From contig MKUW01000028.1 in NCBI GenBank assembly GCA_001899005.1, positions 615,163-679,162 on the forward strand: a stretch of DNA of 64,000 bases, read 5' to 3'. The notes below the pieces were generated by a model that saw only the letters and a list, made by a program, of their open reading frames with translations, was not told the DNA's origin and searched no databases. The translations under genes were made by a program, and so were the position numbers. Positions 17,481 through 27,375 of this stretch are shown in pieces; position 1 is the stretch's first letter, and each line of letters starts with the position of its first letter. This stretch comes from Chloroflexi bacterium 44-23 (lineage in GTDB: Bacteria; Chloroflexota; Anaerolineae; Anaerolineales; Anaerolineaceae).

Positions 17481-19472
17481 CTAGACCCGCACCAGCAAAT
17501 AAATTAAGATTATGACAATACCGGCCACAATGGAAAGCACATAACTGCGAACAAATCCATTCTGCAATTTACGCAGCCAACTTCCCGTCTCGGATGCCAG
17601 ATTGCCCAAGCCATTGGCAATCCCATCGATAAAGCCCTGGTCAACCGGATGAGCGAAGAAATCTGCCAGTTTCTCATAGGGGCCAATAAAAAGGAAATGA
17701 TACAATTCATCCACTTTAAATTTCTGGTTCACCAGTGTAAAGACTCCGCCTAAAGAACGTGCCAGAGGGTCTTTACTGGTACTCTCTGCCAGGGGTTTAC
17801 GGCCATATATAAGCCATGCGATCAGAATAGCGATCAGTGCGATCGATAACGATATGAGTGCCACCGGTAGTTGAAAAGTTGATTCATGGACTTTTATGGT
17901 ATGTTCCAGCCAATGCTCAAGGTTCAACCAGCCCGGGAAGTTTATCGCCCCGCCAACAATTGACAGAAGTGCAAGAATGATGAGCGGAACTGTAATCAAA
18001 GGTGCGCTTTCTTTGGCCAGACTGGCCGCTTTTGTGCGCGCTTTACCAAAGAAAACCATCAAGATCTGGCGTCCCATATAGAAAGCCGTCAGAAAAGCGG
18101 CTGCAACCAGCACTACGAAAATAATGCCATTGGTATTATTGGCGGCAGCGATAATTTCGTCTTTTGAGAAGAAGCCGGCCAGCGGGGCAATTCCGGAGAG
18201 GGTCAGCGCACCAACGAGATAGACCCAGAAAGTGGTCGGCATTTTCTTACGCAAGCCGCCCATGTTGCGCATATCTTGCGGGTCGATGTTGGTGGCATGA
18301 CTGCCAGATCCCTGCGCACCTTCTTCCATGGCACGTTCCAAGCTCAGAATGATCGAACCTGAGGAGAGAAATAAAAGCGCTTTAAAGAATGCATGTGTAA
18401 CGAGGTGGAACATGGCGGCTGTTTCTGCCCCTAAACCAACCGCTGCAACCATATAACCCAATTGGCTGATAGTCGAGTAGGCCAGCACCTTTTTAATATC
18501 AAACTGGGCCACAGCAATTATCGCAGCAAATAAGGCGGTGATGGCTCCCACCCACATGACCACATTCTGAGCTGCCGGTGCAGCCAAATAAAGAGCCTGA
18601 GAGCGGGTCATTAAGTAAACACCGGCCGTGACCATTGTGGCCGCATGGATCAGTGCTGAAACAGGGGTAGGGCCAGCCATTGCATCCGGGAGCCAGACAT
18701 ACAGCGGGATCTGAGCCGATTTGCCGGTCACGCCCATCAGCATGAAGAGTGTAATCGCGAGCATCAGTCCGGGGTGATTGGCAGCGACTTCCCCCACCCT
18801 GGGGAAAATATCGCCAAAGTTGAGTGAACCAAAAGCCCAAAAAATAAGAAAAATAGCAATCAACAAACCAAAATCACCAATACGGGTGGTAATAAATGCT
18901 TTTTTACCGGCCTGTGCGTTGGCAATTCCGCCCTCGCCTTTATCAAACCAGAACCCGATCAGCAGGTAGGAACACAAACCGACGCCCTCCCAGCCTACAA
19001 ACAACATCAGGAAGTTATCGGCTGAAACCAGGATCATCATTGCAATGATGAAAAGATTCATAAAGATAAAGAAACGACGGTAGCGCGTCGGGTCGCCTTG
19101 GTGGATGGCATCTTCGTGCATGTACCCGATGGCATAGATGTGAATCAGGGTTCCAACCAGGTTCACAGCCAGCATCATCACTACTGAGAGGGTATCCACC
19201 CGGAAAGACCAGGAGATGTCCAGGCCACCCACCGTGAACCATTGCATTAATGGCACACTGAAACCTTGCGGGTCCGTGCGCAATGCAAACAGCAATATTA
19301 ATGAGACGACGAATGAACCGCCGACAGCCAAACTCGCGATTGTACCAATGGCTTTTTCACCCAGGCGTTTCCCGAACAGCCAATTTACCAGAATGCCAAG
19401 CAAAGGCAGGAAAACAACCAGGGGCACTACTAAAAAGAGCGGATCCATGCTTGTGGTTTCACTTAAGAACAT
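17481..19472 (-). CDS. nuoL: NADH-quinone oxidoreductase subunit L
   Basis: A 663-residue distal membrane-arm subunit of complex I. MLFVGWEGVGLCSYLLIGFW carries the key glutamate and KSAQIPLYVWLPDAM the helix 7 lysine region. The C-terminal 150 residues include a lateral amphipathic helix region and a final membrane anchor (LSIVAGIVIILIYLLVRV), as expected for NuoL. The start at 19472 has AGGAGA 7 bases upstream; an internal ATG at 19448 is less well placed. It follows nuoK by 13 bases. Confidence 0.97.
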   Translation of the reverse strand: MFLSETTSMDPLFLVVPLVVFLPLLGILVNWLFGKRLGEKAIGTIASLAVGGSFVVSLILLFALRTDPQGFSVPLMQWFTVGGLDISWSFRVDTLSVVMMLAVNLVGTLIHIYAIGYMHEDAIHQGDPTRYRRFFIFMNLFIIAMMILVSADNFLMLFVGWEGVGLCSYLLIGFWFDKGEGGIANAQAGKKAFITTRIGDFGLLIAIFLIFWAFGSLNFGDIFPRVGEVAANHPGLMLAITLFMLMGVTGKSAQIPLYVWLPDAMAGPTPVSALIHAATMVTAGVYLMTRSQALYLAAPAAQNVVMWVGAITALFAAIIAVAQFDIKKVLAYSTISQLGYMVAAVGLGAETAAMFHLVTHAFFKALLFLSSGSIILSLERAMEEGAQGSGSHATNIDPQDMRNMGGLRKKMPTTFWVYLVGALTLSGIAPLAGFFSKDEIIAAANNTNGIIFVVLVAAAFLTAFYMGRQILMVFFGKARTKAASLAKESAPLITVPLIILALLSIVGGAINFPGWLNLEHWLEHTIKVHESTFQLPVALISLSIALIAILIAWLIYGRKPLAESTSKDPLARSLGGVFTLVNQKFKVDELYHFLFIGPYEKLADFFAHPVDQGFIDGIANGLGNLASETGSWLRKLQNGFVRSYVLSIVAGIVIILIYLLVRV

Positions 19473-19485
19473 TCCATATCTCCTG

Positions 19486-19797
19486 CTAGCCTTTCAAGCT
19501 GTTCAACTGATCAATATCGACACTTCCCTTATTCCGGAATATCGCTACCATCAAAGCCAAGCCGACCGCAACTTCTGCAGCCGCCACAGCCATAATGAAA
19601 AATACAAAAATTTGGCCGGTCAGAAGTTGGTATTGGTTGGCAAAAGTAACAAAAGCCAGGTTGGCCGCATTAAACATCAGTTCAAGCGACATAAAGATGA
19701 CCAGAGCATTGCGGCGCAGCAAAACCCCCAAAATACCGAGCACAAACATGATTGCAGATAAAGCCAGAAAAAAACTGGTTGGCATTGTTCCTCCCAT
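19486..19797 (-). CDS. nuoK: NADH-quinone oxidoreductase subunit K
   Basis: A 103-residue subunit with three membrane helices. GVLLRRNALVIFMSLELMFN then AANLAF carries the conserved glutamate in helix 2 that lies on the proton-transfer axis, and the third helix begins VFFIMAVAAAEVAVGLAL with the second conserved glutamate. Length is exactly that of the family. It starts directly at the end of nuoJ, so the two are translationally coupled. Confidence 0.97.
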   Translation of the reverse strand: MGGTMPTSFFLALSAIMFVLGILGVLLRRNALVIFMSLELMFNAANLAFVTFANQYQLLTGQIFVFFIMAVAAAEVAVGLALMVAIFRNKGSVDIDQLNSLKG

Positions 19798-20337
19798 CTA
19801 CTTCTTTCCTCTTGCAGCACCCAGGCGGGCGGGTTTTTCCACTCTGGTCAATACAATTGCGCCAATAGTGGCCGAGAGCAAGATGAACGCAACTACCTCA
19901 AATGGTAGTAAATATTGAGTAAACATGGCGATACCAATCTTCTGCGGGCTGGCAAAATCCTGTGTCAAAGCGAGCATCGGTTGGATGCCTTGATTCCGAA
20001 AAATCAGGAACAAGACCAATTCCACCACAAATATCAGCCCCAGCACAATCGCCATGGTGCGTTGACCTTTGATAGGTTCATGACCAGACAATTTCTCTGC
20101 TCCCAGCAACGCAATCACAAACAGGAACAGAATCATGATTGCACCGGCATAGACAGTCACTTGCGTGAAGGCAATAAATGGGGCGCCAAGTGCCAGGTAT
20201 AAAACAGCGATTGTGGCAAAATTCAACACCAGAAACAATGCGGAATAAATTGCACTGCGATTTAGCAGCATGGCAACAGCCGACACAATTGCGACGATCG
20301 CTAAGAAGCCATAGAATATGATCCCAATTAAGGTCAT
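19798..20337 (-). CDS. nuoJ: NADH-quinone oxidoreductase subunit J
   Basis: A 179-residue membrane subunit of complex I with about five hydrophobic helices. The VYAGAIMILFLFVIALLG segment is the conserved helix 3 with its pi-bulge region, the best conserved part of NuoJ. The C-terminal basic tail (ARLGAARGKK) is cytosolic. It sits between nuoI and nuoK, as in most nuo operons. Confidence 0.95.
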   Translation of the reverse strand: MTLIGIIFYGFLAIVAIVSAVAMLLNRSAIYSALFLVLNFATIAVLYLALGAPFIAFTQVTVYAGAIMILFLFVIALLGAEKLSGHEPIKGQRTMAIVLGLIFVVELVLFLIFRNQGIQPMLALTQDFASPQKIGIAMFTQYLLPFEVVAFILLSATIGAIVLTRVEKPARLGAARGKK

Positions 20338-20347
20338 AATTTTCTCC

Positions 20348-20839
20348 TTAATCCTTTGGGTTTTCCATCACCGGAACCGAGCGATTAAACTGGTTCGGTA
20401 AGGTCTTTTGCGGGGTTGTCTGAACACCGTCCGGCACTGCTTCCAGCAATGCTTCTTTTGTATAAATCGATGTGAAACGGTCGCGAAAAGATAGTTCGTA
20501 TTGATCACCCAGCACAATCGCCTCGGTTGGGCATGCATCCTGGCAATATCCACAAAAAATGCAGCGGATCATATTGATCTCATACGTAGAGGCATAGCGC
20601 TCACCCGGTGAATAACGCACTTCGTCACTATTTTCAGCTGCTTCCACAAAGATGGCGTCCGCCGGACATGCAGCAGAGCACAAAGAGCAGCCGATACATT
20701 TTTCCAATCCGTTATCATAACGTTTCAGTGTATGGCGACCTTTAAATCGAGTGCTTACGGGTCTTTTATGCTCCGGATACTGGATCGTAACCGGTTTTTC
20801 TAACGCCATCTTAAGGGTTGTAAACAGACCTTTTAACAT
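20348..20839 (-). CDS. nuoI: NADH-quinone oxidoreductase subunit I (two [4Fe-4S])
   Basis: A 163-residue ferredoxin-like subunit that carries clusters N6a and N6b in the peripheral arm of complex I. CIGCSLCSAACPADA (about residues 42-56) and CIFCGYCQDACPTEA (about 92-106) are two full C-x2-C-x2-C-x3-C-P motifs. The N-terminal amphipathic part ends with RFKGRHTLKRY, typical of bacterial NuoI. It passes electrons from NuoG to NuoB. Confidence 0.97.
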   Translation of the reverse strand: MLKGLFTTLKMALEKPVTIQYPEHKRPVSTRFKGRHTLKRYDNGLEKCIGCSLCSAACPADAIFVEAAENSDEVRYSPGERYASTYEINMIRCIFCGYCQDACPTEAIVLGDQYELSFRDRFTSIYTKEALLEAVPDGVQTTPQKTLPNQFNRSVPVMENPKD

Positions 20840-20851
20840 TGTCGTATACTC

Positions 20852-21859
20852 CTAATTCACAAGAACCACAACCACAGCCGTTACGATAACGTTTAACAAC
20901 GCTACCGGGAAGAGAATCTTCCAGCCTAACGACATGAGACGGTCGTAGCGCAGGCGCGGCCAGGTTGCCCGCACCCAGATTAAAACACCTAACCAGATAA
21001 AAGTTTTTGCCAATAAATAGATCGGCCCTAACCAGGGCTGGCTTTCAACAAAGGGGCCATCAAAGCCACCCAGGAAAAGGGTTGAGCCAATAACAGAGAT
21101 GGCGATCATCTTAATGTACTCCGCCATAAAGAACAACGCGAACTTCATGCCGGAATATTCAGTGTGATACCCGGCAGTTAATTCCTGCTCTGCCTCTGGC
21201 ATATCGAATGGAGCACGATTGATTTCAGCGATGCTGGCAAAGAAAAATATAATAAAAGCGACTGGCTGCAAGATTACATACCAGACGCTACTTTGTTGAG
21301 CCCTGACAATTTCCACCAGGCTGAGAGAACCAGCCAGCATGGCCGGTCCGACAAATGAGAGACCAAGCGCCAATTCATAACTAATCATTTGTGCCGTGGC
21401 GCGCAAGCCACCCAGCAAAGCATATTTATTGTTGGATGCCCAACCGGCCAATGTAATTCCATAAACCGAAATGGATGTGACCGCCATAATATAGATCACG
21501 CCAACATTAATATCTGAGATGAAAAGGGGAATCTCGCGTCCAAATAAACGTATCGGGACACCCCACGGGATCACCGCAAGAATAATCAAAGCGGGAATCA
21601 CAGTCAGAATGGGGGCTAACACAAAGATGAATTTATCGACGCCGGCGGGAGTAAATTCTTCCTTAAAAATCAGTTTTACGGCATCCGAAACAGGCTGAAG
21701 CAGCCCAAATTTACCAACACGGTTAGGGCCAATGCGGGCCTGTATTCTTGCCAAAAGGCGCCGTTCATAATAGGTTACATACGCAAAGCCAACGGTTAAA
21801 AACAGGATCAGGACTAAGGATTTGATCACCCATTCCCAAATTAAGGCAGCATCCATCAA
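20852..21859 (-). CDS. nuoH: NADH-quinone oxidoreductase subunit H
   Basis: A 335-residue membrane subunit with about eight helices, forming much of the quinone chamber of complex I. YYERRLLARIQARIGPNRVG is the highly conserved first loop, and NRAPFDMPEAEQELTAGYHT is the conserved glutamate-rich cytosolic loop facing the quinone site. Its start overlaps the stop of nuoG by 4 bases. Confidence 0.97.
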   Translation of the reverse strand: MMDAALIWEWVIKSLVLILFLTVGFAYVTYYERRLLARIQARIGPNRVGKFGLLQPVSDAVKLIFKEEFTPAGVDKFIFVLAPILTVIPALIILAVIPWGVPIRLFGREIPLFISDINVGVIYIMAVTSISVYGITLAGWASNNKYALLGGLRATAQMISYELALGLSFVGPAMLAGSLSLVEIVRAQQSSVWYVILQPVAFIIFFFASIAEINRAPFDMPEAEQELTAGYHTEYSGMKFALFFMAEYIKMIAISVIGSTLFLGGFDGPFVESQPWLGPIYLLAKTFIWLGVLIWVRATWPRLRYDRLMSLGWKILFPVALLNVIVTAVVVVLVN

Positions 21860-24354
21860 TCACCCTCTCCTTTACGTTGACGTTGAATTTGAACAAATAT
21901 CGGTGCTTGAACCGGAAGACCATTGCTGCGGGTCACCAAAGCCACATCTTCCGGAAGCGAATCATTGACCAAAATGGAATATTCCATTTCCCATTGTGAT
22001 GTTGAAACCTGCACCATCTCGCCATCCTGAACGCCATACACAGCTGCCGTGACCGGGTGCATTAGCAAGGCCTGCGGAGCAAGTCGCAAAGCAAGCTGAA
22101 TTGTGTCTTGTAGCATTTGCCCACGATCATACAAGGCGGTCACGGGGATAAGCCGCAAACCAGCACTGGTTTCAGCGGGGGAATCGGTGAAAATTAATGC
22201 GCCTAAGGAAAGTTCTTCACCGCGGTCCGCAGCGCTGGGCAGGGAAACGCCTAAACCCTCTTTATTATCGTAGCTTGTACCACCATAATACATGTCTGCA
22301 CGCCCGATAATGGGCCACTGAGGACTTACAGCCGACATCGTCGTATAACTGACCTCGGAATAAGCTGGCACCTTGGAGGCAATCTGGTTCATTACCAGCA
22401 CCGGCGATTTTTCTTCCAGATTCAGCCCCATCAAACGGGCAATATGGCCTGAAATTTCGTAATCTGGCCGGGGTCCATCGCGGCGTTCGATGACACGATT
22501 GAAACGCTGTGCCCGCCGTTCGCCTGAGGTAAAGCTGCCCTCTCGTTCCGGCTGAGCCAGGACAGGAAAAACAACATCTGCCAGTTGAGCGGTGGCTGTC
22601 ATGAACAATTCAAAGACCACAACAAAATCTGCTTCTTGAACGGCTTTTGCAAAAGCAGGGTCATCGCCAGCCGGGTCTGCAGCTGCCACCAATAGAAGAT
22701 CGGCTTCCCGGAGGGTACCTTTTAAGTTGCGATCCGGACGGAAACCCATATCCCAGGCACCCTGGGTATTGGCTGCATCCCAAACTGCAATTAACCCATT
22801 ATTTTTTCTTCCGTAAAATTTATGGTCAACAATCAAACGGGCACAGGCTTTGGCCAAATGTTCACTGCCTGTTAAACCAAGACCGTCACTTCCGTAAAAA
22901 ATGACGCCATCTTCGGCCGCGGATAAGGCTTCAACAGCAGCACGGTTCTCGTTATTGACGTCCGAGCTATGTGAAAAAGCTGCCAAAACGGCTGCTTCTT
23001 CTCCATATTTATAGCGCAGTACGTGTGTGGCGTACTTTTCCAATCGCGTGGGTCGCGCACCGGCCACAATTAAGGTTGCTCCGCGTTTCACCGCTTGCTT
23101 CACTCGCAGCCACCAGATTGGCGCTTCCTGATGCAAATCACTGGCAATGACTAGAATTACACTGCCTTTGCCCATTTCACCTAAATTAGATCCGGCGCTC
23201 AGCCCAATCTGAGCAGTGAGATCACCGCCGGCCATCTGGCTATAGAGTACTGGTTTCCCACGCTTGGAGTCAGTTAATTGGAATAAGTTAAACAGATCTT
23301 CATTTGCAAGCCGCCCACCGGCCAGAGTCACAAGACGTGTATTTTCCGCACGTAATTGATCTTCTACCAGCTGGTAAGCCTCTTCCCAGGACGCCGGTAC
23401 CAGCTCACCATCTTTACGAATCAATGGCTGAGTTAAGCGGCGCTCTGATTCAACGAAGTGATGGCCCAGGCGGCCTTTGTCACATATCCAAATTTCATTT
23501 ACCTGCTCATTTTGGCGCGGCATGATACGCTTAATAGTGGCTCCGCCACCACTTTTTACTTCTCTTCTCAAGTTAATGGTGATATTACAACCAACCGGAC
23601 ATTGTGTACAGATAGAAGCTACTTGTCTGAGCTCCCACGGGCGGGCACCAAAACGGAAATCAACGGTCGTCAATGCACCAACCGGGCAGACATCAGTAGT
23701 GTTACCTGAGAATATTGAATCAAACCCCGGATCCGAGTTGGTTTGAATTTCCATGGAGCGGCCGCGTGCACGGAACTGAAGAACCGGATCATCCACAATT
23801 TCATGTTGAAAGCGGACACAGCGCCCGCATTGGATACAGCGCTCACGATCCAAAATAATCAATTCACCCAGGGGCAATTCCTTGGCCAGATGCTTCTTAT
23901 CATCATAGGGGAATTGGCTGATACCCGGGCCGTAGCGCAGGGTTAGATTTTGCAAGGGGCATTCGCCACCTTTATCACAAATTGGGCAATCCAGCGGGTG
24001 GGAGGTTAATAAAAATTCCAGCATGCTATTTCTGGCTTCACTCACCTCCGGTGTGGTCGTTTTGACCACCATCCCCTCGGAAACCTGTGTTGTGCAGGAA
24101 GTCTCCAGCTTACCGCTAAAAGCTACTTTAACCGCTCCCGTTTCATCTTTTACCAATTCACCGCTGGTACGATCACGTACCGGACGTCCAATCTCGACCA
24201 GACAAAGGCGGCACATGCCAACAGGTTCCATTTTGGGGTGATGGCAAAAAACGGGAATGTCGATTCCGACCAGTTTTGCTGCATCCACTACCAAAGTTCC
24301 TATGGGAACACTGACTGTCTGATTGTCAATCAATAACGAAATGCGTTCGGCCAT
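21856..24354 (-). CDS. nuoG: NADH-quinone oxidoreductase subunit G
   Basis: An 832-residue iron-sulfur subunit of the peripheral arm. The N-terminal [2Fe-2S] domain has FCHHPKMEPVGMCRLCLVEI and the later CTT cysteine. HPLDCPICDKGGECPLQNL and LDRERCIQCGRCVRFQHE follow as the next cluster sites. CTQCPVGCNI near residue 245 begins the molybdopterin-oxidoreductase-like domain, with an N7-type cysteine cluster. The remaining C-terminal domain has no molybdenum role. Length is within the normal range for bacterial NuoG. It begins 4 bases after nuoF. Confidence 0.95.
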   Translation of the reverse strand: MAERISLLIDNQTVSVPIGTLVVDAAKLVGIDIPVFCHHPKMEPVGMCRLCLVEIGRPVRDRTSGELVKDETGAVKVAFSGKLETSCTTQVSEGMVVKTTTPEVSEARNSMLEFLLTSHPLDCPICDKGGECPLQNLTLRYGPGISQFPYDDKKHLAKELPLGELIILDRERCIQCGRCVRFQHEIVDDPVLQFRARGRSMEIQTNSDPGFDSIFSGNTTDVCPVGALTTVDFRFGARPWELRQVASICTQCPVGCNITINLRREVKSGGGATIKRIMPRQNEQVNEIWICDKGRLGHHFVESERRLTQPLIRKDGELVPASWEEAYQLVEDQLRAENTRLVTLAGGRLANEDLFNLFQLTDSKRGKPVLYSQMAGGDLTAQIGLSAGSNLGEMGKGSVILVIASDLHQEAPIWWLRVKQAVKRGATLIVAGARPTRLEKYATHVLRYKYGEEAAVLAAFSHSSDVNNENRAAVEALSAAEDGVIFYGSDGLGLTGSEHLAKACARLIVDHKFYGRKNNGLIAVWDAANTQGAWDMGFRPDRNLKGTLREADLLLVAAADPAGDDPAFAKAVQEADFVVVFELFMTATAQLADVVFPVLAQPEREGSFTSGERRAQRFNRVIERRDGPRPDYEISGHIARLMGLNLEEKSPVLVMNQIASKVPAYSEVSYTTMSAVSPQWPIIGRADMYYGGTSYDNKEGLGVSLPSAADRGEELSLGALIFTDSPAETSAGLRLIPVTALYDRGQMLQDTIQLALRLAPQALLMHPVTAAVYGVQDGEMVQVSTSQWEMEYSILVNDSLPEDVALVTRSNGLPVQAPIFVQIQRQRKGEGD

Positions 24355-24358
24355 TCAA

Positions 24359-25612
24359 TCAGCTCCTCACATACTTTTCAAAATCGGGGCGAAAACGATC
24401 AACCGCCGAAACGACTGCCATGGTGGAAAATTCTCCCAGTGCACACAAGCACCTGCCTTGCATATGCACGGCGACTGTGCGCAATTTATCGATATCACTG
24501 CTGATTGCTTCCCCCTGCATAATATGATGGGTAAGGCGGTTCATCCAGAATGTGCCTTCCCGGCAGGGAGTGCATTTACCGCATGATTCGTGCTTGAAGA
24601 AGTTTACAGTCTTATCAACCAACCAGGCAAGGTTGACACTCTCGTCCACAATTATCACGGAAGCTGAGCCAAGCGGTGCATGCAGCCTTTCCATACAAGT
24701 CTCATAGGCCAGGGGGGTATCCAGCGTATGGTCATCCGCTACGACAACATCTGAAGAATCGCCGGCAGACATGACTGCTTTGATAGCGTGGTCTCCCAAA
24801 ATTCCACCGCCATGCGTGTAAATCAGCTCGCGATAAGTAACACCGAGCGGTAGTTCATAATTTCCCGGCTGCTTGATACAACCTGAAAGACAGAAGATTT
24901 TCACACCTGGACTCTGTTCTGTCCCAAGTGTACGATGCCAATCGGCACCATTTTGCATTATGATGGGCACATTTGTTAATGTCTCAACATTGTTAATAAC
25001 TGTTGGTTTGGCGAAAAGACCTGCAATGGCTGGGAAGGGCGGGCGCACGCGTGGCTGACCCAACTTTCCTTCAATTGACTCCAGTAAAGCAGTTTCTTCG
25101 CCACAAATATAGGCACCGGCTCCTAAATGTGTATGGATGTGCAGTGAATAATTACTGCCGAAAATATTGTCACCCAGGAGGTGTGCTGCTTCAAGTTCCT
25201 TGATTTTCTGGTTCAATGAAGCCGCCAGCTCCCAAAATTCGCCACGTAGATAGATGTAGCCTGTCTCAGCTTGCACCGCAAAACACGCTAACATGAGACC
25301 TTCGAGGAATTGAAATGGATTACTCTCCATTATCTCGCGGTCTTTAAATGTTCCCGGTTCAGATTCATCAGCATTGGCGACTACATAATGCGGCCAAATA
25401 TTGTTTGGCAGAAAACTCCACTTCACACCGGTCGGGAAACCAGCGCCACCACGGCCACGCAAACCAGAATTTTTAATTTCCATAATGACATCCTGTGGAA
25501 GCATGGTCTTGACAACTTTTTCGAAAGTAGCAAATCCACCAACATCACGGTAGATGTCTAATTTATCAATTCCATCAATATCACGATGACGAAGCAGAAT
25601 ATGTTTATCCAA
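24359..25612 (-). CDS. nuoF: NADH-quinone oxidoreductase subunit F (FMN, NADH site)
   Basis: A 417-residue flavoprotein that oxidises NADH. LRGRGGAGFPTGVKW binds FMN, GAGAYICGEETALLESIEG binds NADH and FMN, and ESCGKCTPCREGT with CALG later supplies the four N3 cluster cysteines. I chose the TTG at 25612 because AAAGGAGG lies 5 bases before it. An in-frame GTG at 25642 would extend it by ten residues into nuoE but has a weak ribosome site. The start overlaps the end of nuoE, implying translational coupling. Confidence 0.95.
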   Translation of the reverse strand: MDKHILLRHRDIDGIDKLDIYRDVGGFATFEKVVKTMLPQDVIMEIKNSGLRGRGGAGFPTGVKWSFLPNNIWPHYVVANADESEPGTFKDREIMESNPFQFLEGLMLACFAVQAETGYIYLRGEFWELAASLNQKIKELEAAHLLGDNIFGSNYSLHIHTHLGAGAYICGEETALLESIEGKLGQPRVRPPFPAIAGLFAKPTVINNVETLTNVPIIMQNGADWHRTLGTEQSPGVKIFCLSGCIKQPGNYELPLGVTYRELIYTHGGGILGDHAIKAVMSAGDSSDVVVADDHTLDTPLAYETCMERLHAPLGSASVIIVDESVNLAWLVDKTVNFFKHESCGKCTPCREGTFWMNRLTHHIMQGEAISSDIDKLRTVAVHMQGRCLCALGEFSTMAVVSAVDRFRPDFEKYVRS

Positions 25613-26126
25613 TGCTGCCTCCTTTGCTGGTGTGAAGCTCACGTATACCCGCTATTACTTGTAACGTTCGCTCCACACTCTGATTTTCATAGTACTTTAT
25701 AGTCCCATCACCCTGTAACTGAAAAACTGGCGCACGATGACAGGCTGCCAAACATTTCACAGCCTGAACTGTGAATAAGTCATCACTGGTAGTCCCCCCC
25801 TCAGTCACCCCCAAAGCTGCACATAAATCTTGTAAATATTTCTCCGCACCACGCAGCGCACAAGGTAAATCTGTGCACACCTGAATGCGGTACCGGCCAC
25901 CCGGTTGTTCATGAAAAAGTGTATAAAAACCCAATAAGCCGCGAATGTCAGTTTCAGACACACCGGTCAGCTCTGAAATTTGTGGCAGCGCTTCCTCAGG
26001 TACAAAGCCCCTTTCACGCTGTGCCAGAAAAATCAATGGCATAACCGCTGCATTCCTTTGATCCGCTGGGTAGCGTGTGAAAATTTCATCAATTTCTGTT
26101 GCGTATTTTTCGTATAGTTCGTTCAC
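25605..26126 (-). CDS. nuoE: NADH-quinone oxidoreductase subunit E ([2Fe-2S])
   Basis: A 173-residue thioredoxin-like subunit. The N1a [2Fe-2S] ligands appear as CTDLPC (C-x4-C) and CLAAC (C-x3-C) followed by HRAP. The helical N-terminal part has AVMPLIFLAQRERG and then GFVPEEAL, typical of NuoE. It pairs with NuoF in the NADH-oxidising module. It overlaps nuoD by 4 bases at its start and nuoF at its end. Confidence 0.96.
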   Translation of the reverse strand: MNELYEKYATEIDEIFTRYPADQRNAAVMPLIFLAQRERGFVPEEALPQISELTGVSETDIRGLLGFYTLFHEQPGGRYRIQVCTDLPCALRGAEKYLQDLCAALGVTEGGTTSDDLFTVQAVKCLAACHRAPVFQLQGDGTIKYYENQSVERTLQVIAGIRELHTSKGGSIG

Positions 26127-27352
26127 CGGTCCGCATCTCCCAGAACAATGTCTATCGAGCCAATGATTGCGACGAGATCTGCTATATACAAACCACGACC
26201 CATCAATGGTAAAGCCTGCAAGTTTACAAATGAAGGCGTGACCATATGTACGCGATAAGGCTTTGATGAGCCATCGCTTTCCATATAACAGCCCAGTTCC
26301 CCTCGTGGTGATTCGGTAGTCGCGTAAACATGTCCCACAGGAGGTTTAAATCCCTCTGTCCAAAGCTTAAAATGATGGATTAAGGCCTCCATACTGACGC
26401 CGATTTCAGCGCGCGGGGGCGGCACATATTTACGATTATTACTGCGTACCGGTCCTTTTGGCAGCCGGTTTAAAGCTTGTTCAATAATGCGCAGTGATTG
26501 CGTCATTTCCTTCAAGCGTACGCGATAGCGGGCATATACATCCCCGCCTTCTTCTACTGCCACGTCAAAGTCGTATTGTTCGTAGCCACTATAGGGCTGC
26601 TTTTTACGCAAATCATGAGGAATTCCGCAAGCTCGTATGACGGGGCCGCTCAGGCCATAAGCCAGGCAGTCTTCCGCCGATATTACACCAATTCCCTTGG
26701 TACGATCAACAAAAATCTCATTGAAACGTAAAATGTCATCATATTCTTTGATACGGCGTGGCATGATTGCCAGAAAATTTCGAACAGCTTTTTCGAAACC
26801 TTCAGGTACGTCACGCCACAAACCACCCGGCCGGAAATAGGTGGTCATCATGCGCTGGCCGGAAACCAGTTCGAAAATGTCCTGAATAAATTCACGTTCA
26901 CGCATGGTGTACAGAAAAACCGACATTGCCGCCAGATCGAGCCCGGATGTTCCCAACCATAATAGATGAGAGTTGAGTCGTGTAAGTTCTGCTAAAATCA
27001 CTCGTATAGCCTGGGCACGTTCCGGTACATCCAACTCTGCCAATTTCTCTACTGCCAGGCAGTAGACCAGATTATTTCCCAATGGGTTCAAATAATCCTG
27101 GCGATCGGTCATTACTTCTGATTTTTCATAGGTTTTTGTTTCAATCGTTTTTTCAATACCAGTATGTAAAAAGCCAATATCGGGAATGATATTGACTACT
27201 ATCTCACCATCCAGTTCAATCAGCAAACGCAACACCCCATGTGTGCTGGGGTGTTGGGGTCCCATATTAAGCAGCATTGTCTCTCCGGTTAATGCCCGTT
27301 CAGAAACAAGATGTCGTAATTCCTCTACGGAAACTTCACGAATATCAGTCAT
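26123..27352 (-). CDS. nuoD: NADH-quinone oxidoreductase subunit D
   Basis: A 409-residue subunit related to the large subunit of NiFe hydrogenases. MGPQHPSTHGVLRLLIELDG carries the conserved histidine loop that contacts quinone, and GIEKTIETKTYEKSEVMTDR is typical. The C-terminal LPLMGRGLYIADLVAIIGS then DIVLGDADR closes the family with the conserved D-x-x-x-D-R end. It lines the quinone pocket with NuoB. It starts 23 bases after nuoC. Confidence 0.97.
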   Translation of the reverse strand: MTDIREVSVEELRHLVSERALTGETMLLNMGPQHPSTHGVLRLLIELDGEIVVNIIPDIGFLHTGIEKTIETKTYEKSEVMTDRQDYLNPLGNNLVYCLAVEKLAELDVPERAQAIRVILAELTRLNSHLLWLGTSGLDLAAMSVFLYTMREREFIQDIFELVSGQRMMTTYFRPGGLWRDVPEGFEKAVRNFLAIMPRRIKEYDDILRFNEIFVDRTKGIGVISAEDCLAYGLSGPVIRACGIPHDLRKKQPYSGYEQYDFDVAVEEGGDVYARYRVRLKEMTQSLRIIEQALNRLPKGPVRSNNRKYVPPPRAEIGVSMEALIHHFKLWTEGFKPPVGHVYATTESPRGELGCYMESDGSSKPYRVHMVTPSFVNLQALPLMGRGLYIADLVAIIGSIDIVLGDADR

Positions 27353-27375
27353 TTTTCCTTCCCTTTAACAACTTG